A DNA stretch of 64,000 nt from Panax quinquefolius (taxonomy: Eukaryota; Streptophyta; Magnoliopsida; Apiales; Araliaceae). Made by a program: the position numbers and the translations under genes. Positions 33,350 through 46,788 of this stretch are shown here, piece by piece. The first letter of the stretch is position 1. Every line of letters begins with the position of its first letter. The stretch is from the NCBI GenBank assembly GCA_020205615.1, contig CM035171.1:7085399-7149398 (forward strand), read 5' to 3'. The notes beneath the pieces are model-generated. The model had not been told where the DNA came from. It saw only the letters and a program-made list of their open reading frames with translations, and did no database searches.

Positions 33350-36046
33350 TGTAAGACCCCAAATTATTAATAAATAAAATTTATTTTCCTCTATTTTTTA
33401 AAATAGTAAGGGTTGATTTGATTAATGTGGATAGTTATGGGTAAAATACGCAAATATTTCGAATAAGCAAGTGGTTATAAAATATTCATTATTGTCGGGG
33501 AATATTCGTTTGGTCGTGGAATATTCGTACTGTCGAGGAATATTCGTAATGACGGTAGCGATTTTTTTGGGCCCCATAACGAAAAAAGCGATTGATGAAG
33601 AAAACGACAAATATAAGTTGTTTATAAATAACAAACAGTAGTTATTCTGGTTAATAGTGTTGGAATACACTATGGTTAAAACACACTAATACGCTGCGTT
33701 GTTGAAGAAGAACACCAGTATTGCACCAATTATTGATTCTTACGTACGTAAGAAGACACTACTCAATAATTGTTACGATAATTATCGCTCAAGATTTTAT
33801 TGATTTAATAATTGCTTGCGTTGATATTTTATATTCATTGTGTTTCAATAATTGTCATTACACAAGATTTTCATTATCGAAGCAATAATTCATATTATCC
33901 TAATAATATTATTAGATAACATTATTGGCAATGTCTAGAAAGTTACGCTCAAGGAGAGGTTTGGTCACCTAATCAATTGCTACCAAGAAGGAGAGATCCT
34001 TATTGAAAGCCCCTTTCTTCGAGAACTACCGGTTGCAAGATCTTGTGATTCTCAGTAATATTATTTGTGAATAATTAATTATTAATTTATATGATGAGAA
34101 AAATATTGATTTTATGTGGATATAAATGGAGAAAATTTTAATGTGACAATTGTTGAAAATTAATATTTTATCTTTTTCGATAAAATAATTCATTTAAATA
34201 TATTATTTTAATAATATATTAACTTGATATTTTTTATAATGAATGTACGATATGTGAGTATATGAGGAGGAAGAGTATTTTTGTGGCATTAAATGATTAA
34301 CACATGTTTTGTGTGTCGGTGGACCCCATTTCTTGACCGAAATTTGATTATTAACAAAAATCGCCTGCTTTGAGGATTTCTTTGCCAATTGCTTTGGAAT
34401 TTGGAAAACTTTCTTACAGTAAAGTTGTAGAGAATTGAATTTCCTATAAAAAACGCGAGATTCAATTTTACGATAAAAGAGCTATTTATTGTGAATTATC
34501 AAGTTTCAAGTTCAAATAATTGATTTTGGAAGTTTAAAATATTTTAATTACAAAAACGTTTTTTCCATTTTTTGAACTCATTTAACATGTGTTAGGGTGG
34601 TGAGTTCAAATTCTTGGATGCGTAGGAAGTTGTAGAAAAAATTATAATATTAATTTATTAAATTTTCTACTTTGGTGTTCTAAGCATTTTCCTATAAATA
34701 GGTACTTTAGGTTAGAATTGAAAATCACACCGTAAATCAAGTTTTCTCTCTATATATTATCGAGTTTATTCTTGTGAGTATTTTGAGTATACTTTGAGTC
34801 TTCTTATACGGTGTTAAGTTCAAGTCATAGCCTTATATTCTGTGTTTCAACTAAAGTACTTGTCTTCGAGGTAAGTGGATATTTTTTTTTTGTAATGATA
34901 TTATTTCTTTAATATCATTATGTTGAAATATCGATCCAAGTTTTATCAAATTTGGAACTTTTGGTGTCTGAGTTACTATTCACGATACCTGACTATTCAC
35001 GATATCGACCTTTATTCACGAATCACTTGACTATTCAATTAAAAATGAAATTTCTTCTTTTTGTCCAAAATATCTATTATGGATACTAGCTTTGATCAGA
35101 TCCATGTTTTGATCATTCTTGAATTTTACACCACTATGATTATTTTGAGGTATTGTTGGACATGGATAAAACAAAGTACGAATCCTTAATCCTTAATCCT
35201 TGTCATTTTGTTTCACCGGATTCGTTTCTTTAAAAATATTTTTCATCATCCTCAGTCTTAAATGATGATATTATTGAATATCTTTGGCCTGTAGTGCAAA
35301 GATGAATGATTTCTGATGAATATCTTTGGCCCGTAGTGCAAAGATGAACAGGTGTTGAGATGAACATATTACGATCGATCGATTAATATCTTTGGCCCGT
35401 AGTGCAAAGATGAATGTGTTTAGATGAACATGACTAATCGATGAATATCTTTGGCTGTAGTGCAAAGATGAATATTTGATTCCAGATATATATTGATTGA
35501 TGTTACAGGATAAAATATCGACGATGAACTTTTAAATTCATACATAGAAGATAGTAGTTTGCATTCTCTACTTAACTCTTCTAATGAATTATTATTTCAC
35601 GCTGCGAATATTGATTTAAAACTTGTTGTCTATCAGATTCTATTAGATTTTTCCTGTTGAAGACTAACGATAATTTGTTGTATATTATCTTAGTCATAAT
35701 ATTCTTTATTGGGCTAGTAGAGCTCACCCTTTTCCTTGTTGTTCCATTTTTCTTCTCAGGAGGCGAGAATGTAGCGAGTACTAGTCGTGGTATGGAATGA
35801 TTGTTATAGAGAGAGTTGTTTAGTTGTCCTCACCATTTTTGTAAAATAATGTATAAATAATTGTGATGAGAATTTATTTGGGTATGTATATTGTCTGAAG
35901 ACAATAATTGTATTTAAACTCATGATATATATATGTTGTCGATTTTTTACACGACAAATGTATTAATAAAGTTGTAGTTATTTCGCATTCATGTATTTGG
36001 CGACTCACAATGGGTTGGATGGGATGGACCTATTTTGGGCGCCACA
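33350..36046 (+). repeat. LTR1 of array D-E
   Basis: 2697 bp, begins TGTAAGACCCC, ends GCGCCACA. GAATATTC palindromes at 33500, 33519 and 33538 (19-bp spacing). TATA box CCTATAAATAGG at about 34,691-34,702. Four hairpin repeats at 35,270-35,475. Confidence 0.93.
35270..35475 (+). repeat. Four hairpin-forming repeats in LTR1
   Basis: Four units with ATCTTTGGCC-(C/T)GTAGTG-CAAAGATGAA, spaced about 45-60 bp. ATCTTTG and CAAAGAT pair as a 7-bp stem over a ~10-base loop holding GTAGTG. Same array in LTR2 (about 40,655-40,856) and LTR3 (about 46,012-46,215). Confidence 0.85.
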
Positions 36047-36048
36047 AT

Positions 36049-36059
36049 TGGTATCGAGC
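36049..36059 (+). promoter_or_regulatory. Primer-binding site of body D
   Basis: TGGTATCGAGC, two bases after LTR1. Confidence 0.8.
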
Positions 36060-36231
36060 TTAGGGATATGATCTCTCATGAGATCGGGAATAGAACTAGG
36101 AGGGAGAGAGAGAGTAAATCCTTCGCTAAGGTGTCCTACCTAAGCTTATTTGTTGGTTGGTCATAATATAGGGGTATTATGTGATTTGTTAATTTATTTA
36201 ATTAACCCTTGTTTTATGATAGTTTTTAAGA

Positions 36232-37010
36232 ATGGTCACTGGAGAACGTTAACAATGGAGTGAATGAGATCGTGGAGACACCTCTAATCGCCAACCGTGA
36301 TAATGTGATGTCGGTAAGAAGGAATTAGAGATATCCATGTGGTGAGTGAAGAATTGATAGTTGCACGAGATAATCGCAGAGGTAACAAATGAGAGTGAGG
36401 AAGAAGAGGTACCAAAGAGAGTTTATTAGAGGTATTTTATGATCAAAATGTAGAATTGCAAAATCGTATTCATGAGTTAGAAGAGCAGTTGAAGAATTGC
36501 GAAAATGGTCGTGGAGCAAAAGGATGCAACGATTCAAGCTTGTGTTACCCGATATGTGATGTTGAATGAAGCACTCTTTGGCGTAGTATAAGATGATAAA
36601 GTCGAATCGAAATGAAAAGAAGAAATAATCGAACGAGTGAGAATGAGTGATGCATGGGTAAAAGCCAAGACGCCAAGGCTTGATATTATGGAAAGAGATG
36701 TCCAATCTAAAAAGAGAAGATTTAACGATGACGGAAGACGCGTCGGCAGTGAAGATCAAGACCAAAGAACAAATTCTAGGGAAGAGAACGATCGCCAGTT
36801 AGATGCTACTGAGATGCGAGAGGAGGGACATATAAGGTCAAACTGCTCAAAGCCTTCCAAGGTATGTTTTAGTTGTGGAAAAGATGGTCACATAGCTCAA
36901 TTTTGTCCTATAATAAATCAAGTCCAATTGGGGACGTTGGCACCAGAGCGGATCTGAGAAAAGTCAAAGTCAACGATTCTCGGAAGAGGCGTTTGTCGTG
37001 ATCGATCAAA
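36232..37010 (+). pseudogene. Truncated gag of body D with zinc knuckle
   Basis: The start ATG at 36232 (MVT.ENVNNG) matches gag of A, B and C. The main capsid core is absent. A charged, coiled segment follows (DQNVELQNRIHELEEQ near 36,440-36,490), then 36637-36957 in an open frame: MSDAWVKAKTPRLDIMERD, a first knuckle reduced to EEGHIRSNC, and an intact second knuckle CFSCGKDGHIAQFC. Frames change repeatedly. Body E reads the first knuckle intact. Confidence 0.78.
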
Positions 37011-37019
37011 ATGCGAGAA

Positions 37020-38680
37020 CTCCGAACGGTTAAGCATACGCAGTTAGTTAATTATAAATTCTTGCGAAGTTTATACCTTACTAGATATCTGGGTTCTACC
37101 CATTCTTTTATCTCTCTTGCTTTGCGTTCAACGTTTGAACTTGACTGGAGAAATTAGACTTTGACCTATCTGTGGAGACTCCATTAGGAGAAACTTTCAT
37201 TTCATCCAATCGTTTTGAAATCTTGCTTGATTCAGTTGGCACTATCACATTACTGTTGACCTTATTCCTATAAAGATATTTGCTTTTGATGTGATTTTAA
37301 GGTTAACTACTCATCATGCCAAAATTGATTGCTTTACGTAAGGTTGTTAGTTTTCATATTCCTAAGCAACCCGTTATTCAATTCGTGCAATCAAACCATT
37401 GAAGTCAAACATTTTCATATCAAGCCATGAAGTCATTCGCTTTATTACGGATGTCAAGTTTTCTTAGTCCATGTTATGGATTTGAATAAAGACACGCCGA
37501 TTTGAATAATATTCTTGTTGTTATTGATTTTTCCTCAAGTATTTTCAAGAATTTCTTGGCTTACTCCCAAAGCCCGATATTAAATTTTGTATCGACTTTG
37601 AACCCTAGTGACAAAACTCATTTCTAAAATCTCATATCGAATGGCTCTTATTGAACTTCGTGAGTTAAAAATTCAACTATAGAATTTGGTACCGAGCCTT
37701 TATCCGGTGACTTCTTTTGTGGAATGCACCGCCGGACTCTCGTAGGGGACACCATATTCGTCGCGATAAGAAAGCGATAGTGTCATTGTAACGTCTTATC
37801 CAAGGTTGGGATATGAGTCACAGCTTGAGAACAACCTAAGTCGGTGAATCGAAATACGTAGCTTTCTGGCTTAGTTGGCTATTATCGGAGATTCGTTGAA
37901 GGATATTCTCGAATCGCTATTCCATTAACGCAATTTAACTCGTAGAGATACAAAATTCGAATGGAGCAAGGAATGTGGGAAGAGCTTTGAAGAACTCAAG
38001 AGAAGACTCATTTCAAAGACATGTTCGACCATGCCATCCTCGAAAAGCGAACGTGGTAGGCGACGTGTTGAGTAGAAGATCGATATCTGATCTGACGAAG
38101 TACGATATCACAAAAGACTCATTTCAGATAATTTACAAATAATAGAGATGGAGATGAAAACTATTGGTTCCCACGTGATGATATACGAGTATAATCGACT
38201 TTAATCGATAAAGTTAAAGCTGTTCAAGCTACACACCGGAGCTGATGAATTTGAAGAAGGAGGTGCAAGAAGTTGTTATTTCAAAAGCAAGAATCGGTGA
38301 GGTGAGGAAAGATCAAACCTTCGATTTATTAATCCATTTGAAATTCTCGATCGAATAGGAACTGTGGCCTATAGACTCGTTTTACTGCCAAGTATGACGC
38401 GTGTTCATAACGTTTTTCACGTATCGATGTTACAAAAATATGTGGATGACCCGAACCACGTCATTGAGTTAGAACCGAACGAGATAGCCGAAGACTTAAC
38501 ATACGAGGAGGTACCTGTCAAGATCTTAGATACGAAAGAACATGTCCTATGTACCGAGGTTATACCACAAGTTAAAGTTTTGTAGAGAAACCATGTTATT
38601 GAGGAAATGACCTGGGAGTTGGAAAAGGAAATGAAAGCGAGGTATTCTCATCTTTTCAAACACCGTGTATCGTGACGCCA
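37020..38680 (+). pseudogene. Remnants of pol in body D
   Basis: Protease remnant with GSTHSFIS-like residues at 37,085-37,120 and a LTTHHAK-like piece. RT start remnant (FCIDFEP.., SHIEWLLLNF-like) at about 37,585-37,680. RT connection (LVGYYRRFVEGYSRIA) at 37,875-37,925. C-terminal tail at 38364-38585 in one frame: AYRLVLLPSMTRVHNVFHVSML, YVDDPNHVIELEPNEIAEDL, TYEEVPVKILD, followed by a stop and a VIEEMTWELEKEM piece. RT catalytic residues, RNase H and the integrase core are missing. Confidence 0.8.
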
Positions 38681-38701
38681 ATTTCGAGGACTAAATTTCA
38701 T

Positions 38702-38713
38702 AAGGAGGGAGAT
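38702..38713 (+). promoter_or_regulatory. Polypurine tract of body D
   Basis: AAGGAGGGAGAT directly before LTR2. Confidence 0.83.
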
Positions 38714-41431
38714 TGTAAGACCCCAAATTATTAATAAATGAAATTTATTTTCCTCTATTTTTTGAAATAGTAAGGGTTGATTTGATTAATGTGGATAGTT
38801 ATGGGTAAAATACGCAAATATTTCGGTAATAAGCAAGTGGTTATAAAATATTCATTATTATCGGGAATATTCGTTTGGTCGTGGAATATTCAGATCGTCG
38901 AGGAATATTCGTGACGACTCACAAGCTTGCTTTTTGCGGGCCCCATAACTGAAAAGCGATTGGATGAAGAAACGACAAATATAAGTTGTTTATAAATAAT
39001 AGCAGAAGTTGTTATTCAAGTTAATATTGTTGGAATACACGCTGTGGTTAAAACACACTAATACGCGTTGTTGAACAAGAAGACACAAGATCGCACCAAT
39101 TATCGATTCTTACGTGAAGAAGACACTACTCAATAATTGTTACGATAATTACTGCTCAAAGATTTTATTGATTTAATAATTGTTGCGTTGATATTTTATA
39201 TTATTGTTGTTTTTGATAATTGTCATTACACAAGATTTTTCATTATCGAAGCAATAATTCATATTATCTCGAATAATATTATTAGATAACATTATTGGCA
39301 ATGTCTAGAAAGTTCTGTCAAGGAGAGGTTTGGTCACCTAATCAAGGCCAAGAAGTGAGAGATCCTTATTGAAAGCCCCTCTTTCCTGTGAACTACTCAG
39401 TCACAAAGATCGCGATTCTCAGAATATTATTTGTGAATAATTAATTATTGATTTATATGATGAGAAAAATATTAATTTTATGTGGATATAGATAGAGAAA
39501 ATTTTAATGTGACAATTGTTGAAAATTAATATTTTATCTTTTTCTGATAAAATAATTCATTTAAATATATTATTTTAATAATATATTAACGGTGATATTT
39601 TTATAATGAATGTACGATATGTGAGTATATGAGGAGGAAGAGTATTTTTGTGGCATTAAATGATTAACACATGTTTTGGTGTCGGTGGACCCCATTTCTT
39701 GACTGAAATTTGATTATAGCTTATAAAATCGCCCGTTTGAGGATTTTGGTCAATTTCTGTTTGGAATTTGGAAAAACTTTCTTCTATAAAGTTGTAGAGA
39801 ATTGAATTTCTTATAAAAAAAAAGCGAGATTCGAATTTTCTGATAAAAGAGCTATTAATTGTGAATTATTGAAGTTCCGAAGTTCTGAAATAATTAATTT
39901 TTGGAAGTTTAAAATATTTTTAATTACAAAAACGTTTTTTCCATTTTTGAAACTCATTTAACATGTGTTAGAGTGGCTGAGTTCAGATTCTTGGATGCGT
40001 AGGAAGTTGTAGAAAAAATTATAATATTAATTTATTAAATTTTCTACTTTAGTGTTCTAAAGCATTTTCCTATAAATAGGTGCTTAGGTTAGAATTGAAA
40101 ATCACACCGTAAATCGAAGTTTTCTCTCTATATTATCGAAATGTATTCTTGTAATTATTTTGAGTATACTTTAAGTCTTGCAATACTGGTGCAAGTTCAA
40201 GTCATAAATTATATCCTGTTTTTAACTAAAGTACTCGTCTTTCGAGGTAAGGGATATTATTATTTTTGTAATGATATTATTTCTTCAATATCATTATGTT
40301 GAAATATTGATCCAAGTTTTTATCAAATTTGGAACTTTTGGTGTTCTGAGTTCTTATTCACGATACTCTGACTATTCACGATATCTGACAATTATTCACG
40401 AATACTGGACTATTCAATCAAAAATGAAATTTCTTCTTTTGTCCAAAATATCTATTATGGATACTATCTTTGATTGTATCCATGTTTTGATCATTCTTGA
40501 ATTTTACACCACTATGATTATTTTTGAGGTATTGTTGACATGGATAAAACAAAGTACGAATCCTTAATCCTTAATCCTTGTCATTTTGTTTCACCGGATT
40601 CGCTTTCTTTAAAATATTTTTCATCATCCTCGATCTTAAATGATGATATTATCGAATATCTTTGGCCCAGTAGTGCAAAAGATGAATAATTTCTTGATGA
40701 ATATCTTTGGCCCAGTAGTGCAAAAGATGAACAGTGTCGAGATGAATACGACCGATCGATTAATATCTTTGGCGTAGTAGTGCAAAGATGAACAGTGTTT
40801 AGATGAACATGACTAATCGATGAATATCTTTGGCTCGTAGTGCAAAGATGAATATTTGATTCCGTATATATATTGATTGATGTTACACTGATAAAATATC
40901 GACGATGAACTTTTAAATTCATACATAGAAGATAGTAGTTTGCATTCTCTACTTAACTCTTCTAATGAATTATTATTTCCGCTGCGAATATTGATTTAAA
41001 ACTTGTTGTCTATTGTATTCTATTAGATTTTTTCCTTGTTGAAGACTAACGATAATTTGTTGTATATTATCTTAGTCATAATATTATTTACTGGGCTAGT
41101 TGAGCTCACCCTTTTCCTTGTTGTTCCATTTTTCTTCTCGTGAGGCGAGAATGTAGCGAGTACTTAGTGGGGTATGGAATGATGGTTATAGAGAGAGTTG
41201 TTTAGTAGTCCTCACCATTTTGTAAAATAATGTATAAATAATTGTGATGAGGATTTATTTGGGTATGTATATTGTGCTGAAGACAATAATTGTATTTAAA
41301 CTCATGATATATATGTTGTCGATTTTGCACGACAAATGTATTAATAAAGTTGTAGTTATTTATTTCGCATCATGTATTTGGCGACTCACAAATGGGTTGG
41401 ATGGAATGGACCTATTTTGGGGGCGTCCACA
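38714..41431 (+). repeat. LTR2, shared by bodies D and E
   Basis: 2718 bp, TGTAAGACCCC to GTCCACA. It is preceded by the PPT of D and followed by the PBS of E (41434-41444), so it is 3' LTR to one and 5' LTR to the other. GAATATTC at 38865, 38884 and 38903. TATA box at about 40,069-40,080. Confidence 0.93.
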
Positions 41432-41433
41432 AT

Positions 41434-41444
41434 TGGTATCGAGC
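41434..41444 (+). promoter_or_regulatory. Primer-binding site of body E
   Basis: TGGTATCGAGC, two bases after LTR2, as in body D. Confidence 0.8.
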
Positions 41445-41610
41445 TTAGGATATGATCTCCATGAGATCGGGGAATAGAACTAGGAGGGGAGGCGAGTAAA
41501 ATCCTTCGCTAGTGTGTCCTACCTAAGCTTATTTGTTGGTTGGTCATAATATACTGTATGTGATTTGTTAATTTATTTAATTAACCCTTGTTTTATGATA
41601 GTTTTTAAGA

Positions 41611-42410
41611 ATGGTCATTTGAGAACGTTAACAATGGAGTGAATGAGATCGTGGAGACACCTCTAATCGCCAACCGTGATAATGTGATGTCAAAGAAGAA
41701 GGAATTAGAGATATCCATGTGGTGAGTGAAGAATTGATAGTTGCACCCAGATAATCGCAGAGGTAACAAATTTGAGAGTGAGGAAGAAGAGGAAGAAGAG
41801 GTACCAAGAGAGTTTATTAGAGGTATTTTATGATCAAAATGTAGAATTGCAAAATCGTATTCATGAGTTAGAAGAGCGGTCAAGAATTGCAGAATTGCGG
41901 CGTCGTGGAGCAAAAGGATGCAACGATTCAAGCTTGTGTTACCCGATATGTGATGCTTGAATGTAAGCACTCTTTGGCGTAGTATAAGATGATAAAGCTA
42001 GAATCGAAATGAAAGAAGAAATAATCGAACGAGTGAGAATGAGTGATGCGTGGGTAAAAGCCGCATCGACGCGTTGATATTATAGAAAGAGATGTCCAAT
42101 CTAAAAAATAGATTTAACGATGACGGAAGATTTCGTAAGAAGAAGATCGGCACCAAAGAACATTCTAGGGAAGAGAACGATCGCCGCCAGATGCTACAGA
42201 TGCGGAGAGGATGGACATATAAGGTCAAACTGTTCAAAACCTTCCAAGGTATGTTTTAGTTGTGGAAAAGATGGTCACATAGCTCAATTTTGTCCTATAA
42301 TGAAATCAAGTCCAGTTGGGACGTTGGCACCAGAAAGTGGATACGAAGAAGTCAAAGTCAACGATTCCGGAAGAAGCGTTTATCGCGACCATCAAATAAA
42401 ATCGAGAACC
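41611..42410 (+). pseudogene. Truncated gag of body E with two zinc knuckles
   Basis: ATG at 41611. A better-preserved coiled segment is at 41772-41960 (RKKRKKRYQESLLEVFYDQ, ELQNRIHELEERSRIAEL). The knuckles at 42,200-42,300 read CYRCGEDGHIRSNC and CFSCGKDGHIAQFC, both complete. The core capsid domain is missing, as in body D. Confidence 0.8.
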
Positions 42411-44075
42411 CGAACGGTTAGCACAAAGTTAGTTAATTATAAATTCTTGCGAAGTTTATACCTTACTAGATCTGGGTTCTACCCATTCTTTATCTCTCTT
42501 GTTTTAATGTTCAACGTTTGAACTTGACTCGGAGAAATTAGACTTTGACTTTATCTTTGGAGACTCCATTAGAGAAACTTTCATTTCATCCACTATTTAG
42601 AAATCTTGCTTGATTCAGTTGGCACTATCACATTACCGTTGACCTTATTCCTATAAAGATAATTGTTTTTGATGTGATTTTAAGGTTAACTACTCATCAT
42701 GCCAAAATTGATTGCTTTCGTAGGGTCATTAGTTTTCATATTCCTAAGCAACTCATATTCAATTCGTGCAATCAATCCATCAAGTCAAACATTTTCATAT
42801 CAAGCCATGAAGTCATTCGCTTATTACGGATGTCAAGTTTTCTTAGTCCATGTTATGGATTTGAATAAAGACACGTCGATTTGAATAATATTCTTGTTGT
42901 TATTGATTTTTCTGAAGTATTTTCTCAAGAATTTCTTGGCTTACTCCCAAAGCTCGATATTAAATTTTGTATCGACTTTGAACCCTAGACAAAAACTCAT
43001 TTCTAAAATCTCATATCGAATGGCTCTTATTGAACTTCGTGAGTTAAAAATTCAACTATAGAATTTGGTACCGAGCCTTTATCCGGTGACTTCTTTTGTG
43101 GAATGCACCGAAGCCGCACTCTCCGTAGGGACACCATATTCGTGCGATAAAGAAATCGATAGGTGTCATTGTAACGTCTTATCCAAGGTTGGGATATGAG
43201 TCACAATTGAGAATAACCTAAGTCGGAATCGAAATACGTAGCTTTCAGGCTTAGTTGGCTATTATCGGAGATTCGTTGAAGGATATTCGGAATCGCTATT
43301 CCATTAACGCAATTTGACTCGTTGAGATACAAAATTCGAATAAAGCAAGGAATGTGGGAAAAGCTTCAAGAACTCAAGAGAAGACTCATTTCAAAGACAT
43401 GTTCGACCATACGCCATCCTCGAAAAAGCGAACGTGGTAGGTGACGTGTTGAGTAGAAGATCGTGATATAAAGTACGAAAGTACGATATTGTCAAAGACT
43501 CATTTCAGATAATTTACAAATAATAGAGATGGAGATGAAAACTCTAGTACCCACGTGATGATATACGAGTATAATCGACTTTAATCGATAAAGTTAAAGT
43601 CGTTCAAGCTACACACCGGGTGATGAATTTGAAGAAGGAGGTGCAAGAAGTTGTTATTTCAAAAGCAAGAATCGGTGAGGCGAGAAAGCTCAAACCTTCG
43701 ATTTATTAATCCATTTGAAATTCTCGATCGAATAGAACCGTGGCCTATAGACTGCTTTTCTCGCCAAGTACGACGCTGTGTTCATAACGCTTTTTCACGT
43801 GTCGATGTTACAAAAATATGTGGATGACCAACCACGCTATTGAAGTTAGAAACCGAACGAGATAGCCAAGACTTAACATACGAGTGAGGTACCACAAGAT
43901 CTTAGATAGAAAGAACATGTCCCATGTACTCGGGGTTATACCACAAGTTAAAGTTTTGTAGAGAAACCATGCTATTGAGGAAATGACCGGGGAGTTGGAA
44001 AAGGAAATGAAAGCGAGGTATTCTCATCTTTTCAAACACCAGTATCGTCGTCGATTTTCGAGGACGAAATTTCAT
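42411..44075 (+). pseudogene. Remnants of pol in body E
   Basis: Same order as in body D: protease remnant (42,465-42,500), RT start remnant, RT connection (YYRRFVEGYS-like at about 43,258-43,290), then the C-terminal tail, which is broken by more frame changes than in D (43,740-44,010). The catalytic domains are absent. Confidence 0.78.
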
Positions 44076-44087
44076 AAGGAGGGAGGT
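44076..44087 (+). promoter_or_regulatory. Polypurine tract of body E
   Basis: AAGGAGGGAGGT directly before LTR3. Confidence 0.83.
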
Positions 44088-46788
44088 TGTAAGACCCCAA
44101 ATTATTAATAAATGAAATTTATTTTCCTCTATTTTTTTGAAATAGTAAGGGTTGATTTGATTAATGTGGATAGTTATGGGTAAAATACGCAAATATTTGA
44201 ATAAGCAAGTGGTTATAAAATATTCATTATTGTTTGGGAATATTCGTTTGATCGTGGAATATTCGATCTTGTCGAGAATATTCGCATTTACGACGCCATT
44301 GATCTTTTGCGGGCCCCATAACGGAAAGCGATTGGATGAAGAAAAACGACAAATATAAGTTGTTTATAAATAACTACGTAGTTATTACTAAGTATCTTCG
44401 TGGAATACACTATTTAAAACACTATAATCGCGTTGTTGAACAAAGCATACCAGTATTGCACCAATTATTGATTCTTACGTAAGAAGACACTACTCAATAA
44501 TTGTTACGTAATTACTTATCAATTATTTTATTGATTTAATAATTGCTACGTTGATATTTTATATTCACGTTGTTTCAATAATTGTCATTACACGTAGATT
44601 TTTCATTATCGAAGCAATAATTCATATTATCCCGAATAATATTATTAGATAACATTATTGGCAATGTCTAGAAAGTTCGTCTCAAGGAGAGGTTTGGTCA
44701 CCTAATTGCAAGGCGCCAAGAAGTGGAGAGATCCTTATTGAAAGCCCCTCTTTCTCGAAACTACCGGTTGCAAGATCTTGTGATTCTGTAATATTATTTG
44801 TGAATAATTAATTATTAATTTATATGATGAGAAAAATATTGATTTTATGTGGATATAAATGGAGAAAATTTTAATGTGACAATTGTTGAAAATTAATATT
44901 TTATCTTTTTCGATAAAATAATTCATTTAAATATATTATTTTAATAATATATTAACGGTGATATTTTTATAATGAATGTACGATATGTGAGTATATGAAA
45001 GAGGAAGAGTATTTTGTGGCATTAAATGATTAACACATGTTTTGTGTGTCGGTGGACCCCATTTCTTGATCGAAATTTGATTATTGTCAGTAAAATCGCC
45101 TGGTTTGAGGATTTCTTTGGCCAATTTACGTTTGGAATTTGAAAAACTTTCTTACAGAAAGTTGTAGAAATTGAATTTCCTATAAAAAATGCAAAATTCA
45201 ATTTTCTCGATAAAAGAGCTATTTATTGTGAATTATTCAAGTTCAAGTTCCAAAATAATTGATTTTTAGAAGTTTAAAATATTTTAATTACAAAAACATT
45301 TTTTCCATTTTGAAACTCATTTAACATGTGTTAGGGTGGTGAGTTCGTATTCTTGGATGCGTGGGAAGTTGTAGAAAAAATTATAATATTAATTTATTAA
45401 ATTTTCTACTTTGGTGTTCTAAGCATTTTCCTATAAATAGGTGCTTAGGTTAGAATTGAAAATCACACCGTAAATCAAGTTTTCTCTCTATATTATCGAG
45501 CGTATTCTTGTGAGTATTTTGAGTATACTTTGAGTATTGTTATACGGTGCAAGTTCAAGTCATGCCTTATATCCTGTTTCAACTAAGATCTTGCCTTTCG
45601 AGGTAAGGATATTATTTTTTTTTGTAATGATATTATTTCTTCAATATCATTATGTTGAAATATTGATCCAAGTTTTTATCAAATTTGGAACTTTTGGTGT
45701 CTGAGTTACTTATTCACGTGTACTAAGACTATTCACGATATCTGACACTTATTCACGAATCTAAGACTATTCAATAGAAAAAATGAAATTTCTTCTTTTT
45801 GTCCAAAATATCTATTATGGATACTAGCTTTGATTGTATCCATGTTTTGATCATTCTTGAATTTTACACCACTATGATTATTTTTGAGGTATTGTTGGAC
45901 ATGGATAAAACAAAGTACTAATCCTTAATCCTTAATCCTTGTCATTTTGTTTCACCGGGATTCGCTTTTTTAAAATATTTTTCATCATCCTCGATCTTAA
46001 ATGATGATATTATCGAATATCTTTGGCCCAGTAGTGCAAAGATGAATGATTTCTTGATGAATATCTTTGGCCGTAGAAGCAAAGATGAATAGGTGTTGAG
46101 ATGAACATATCCGATCGATTAATATCTTTGGCCCGTAGTAGTGCAAAGATGAGCAGTGTTTAGATGAATACTGACCAATCGATGAATATCTTTGGCTGTA
46201 GTGCAAAGATGAATATTTGATTCCGTATATATATTGATTGATGTTACACTTGATAAAATATCGACGATGAACTTTTAAATTCATACATAGAAGATAGTAG
46301 TTTGCATTCTCTACTTAACTCTTCTAATGAATTATTATTTCATTGCGAATATTGATTTAAAACTTGTTGTCTATTGTATTCTATTAGATTTTTCCTGTTG
46401 AAGACTAACGATAATTTGTTGTATATTATCTTAGTCATAATATTCTTTATTGGGCTAGTTGAGCTCACCCTTTTCCTTGTTGTTCCATTTTTCTTCTCGT
46501 GAGGCGAGAATGTAATGAAGTCTTAGTCGAATTATGGAATGATGGTTATAGAGAGAGTTGTTTAGTAATCCTCACCATTTTTGTAAAATAATGTATAAAT
46601 AATTGTGATGAGAATTTATTTGGGTATGTATATTGTCTAGAAGACAATAATTGTATTTAAACTCGCAGTATATATGTTGTCGTATTTTGCACGACAAATA
46701 TATTAATAAAGTTGTAGTTATTTCTGTACCATGTATTTGGCTACTCAGAATGGGTTGGATGGAATGGACCTATTTTGGGAGCGTCACA
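44088..46788 (+). repeat. LTR3 of array D-E
   Basis: 2701 bp, TGTAAGACCCC to GCGTCACA. GAATATTC at 44238, 44257 and 44276. TATA box at about 45,430-45,441. Hairpin repeats at about 46,012-46,215. Followed by the right copy of AAACA. Confidence 0.93.

Larger units (their letters stand above)
33350..46788 (+). mobile_element. Ty3/gypsy tandem array D-E: three LTRs, two pol-deleted bodies
   Basis: Plus-strand array LTR1 (33350-36046) - body D (36047-38713) - LTR2 (38714-41431) - body E (41432-44087) - LTR3 (44088-46788). The outer flanks carry a perfect 5-bp duplication AAACA (33345-33349 and 46789-46793), so the whole 13.4-kb unit occupies a single insertion site. Bodies D and E are near identical. 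Both keep a gag start, two zinc knuckles, protease remnants, a piece of the RT connection and the C-terminal tail, but lack the RT active site, RNase H and the integrase core. It is clearly non-autonomous and related to element C (same PBS, PPT and pol tail). Confidence 0.93.

Noticed and set aside
36325..36765. 146-codon minus-strand frame in body D
   Set aside because: Antisense of the gag remnant; not kept intact in body E.
33350..46788. Two separate neighbouring insertions rather than one array
   Set aside because: Only three LTRs are present, the middle one adjoins a PPT on its left and a PBS on its right, and only the outermost flanks share a 5-bp duplication.
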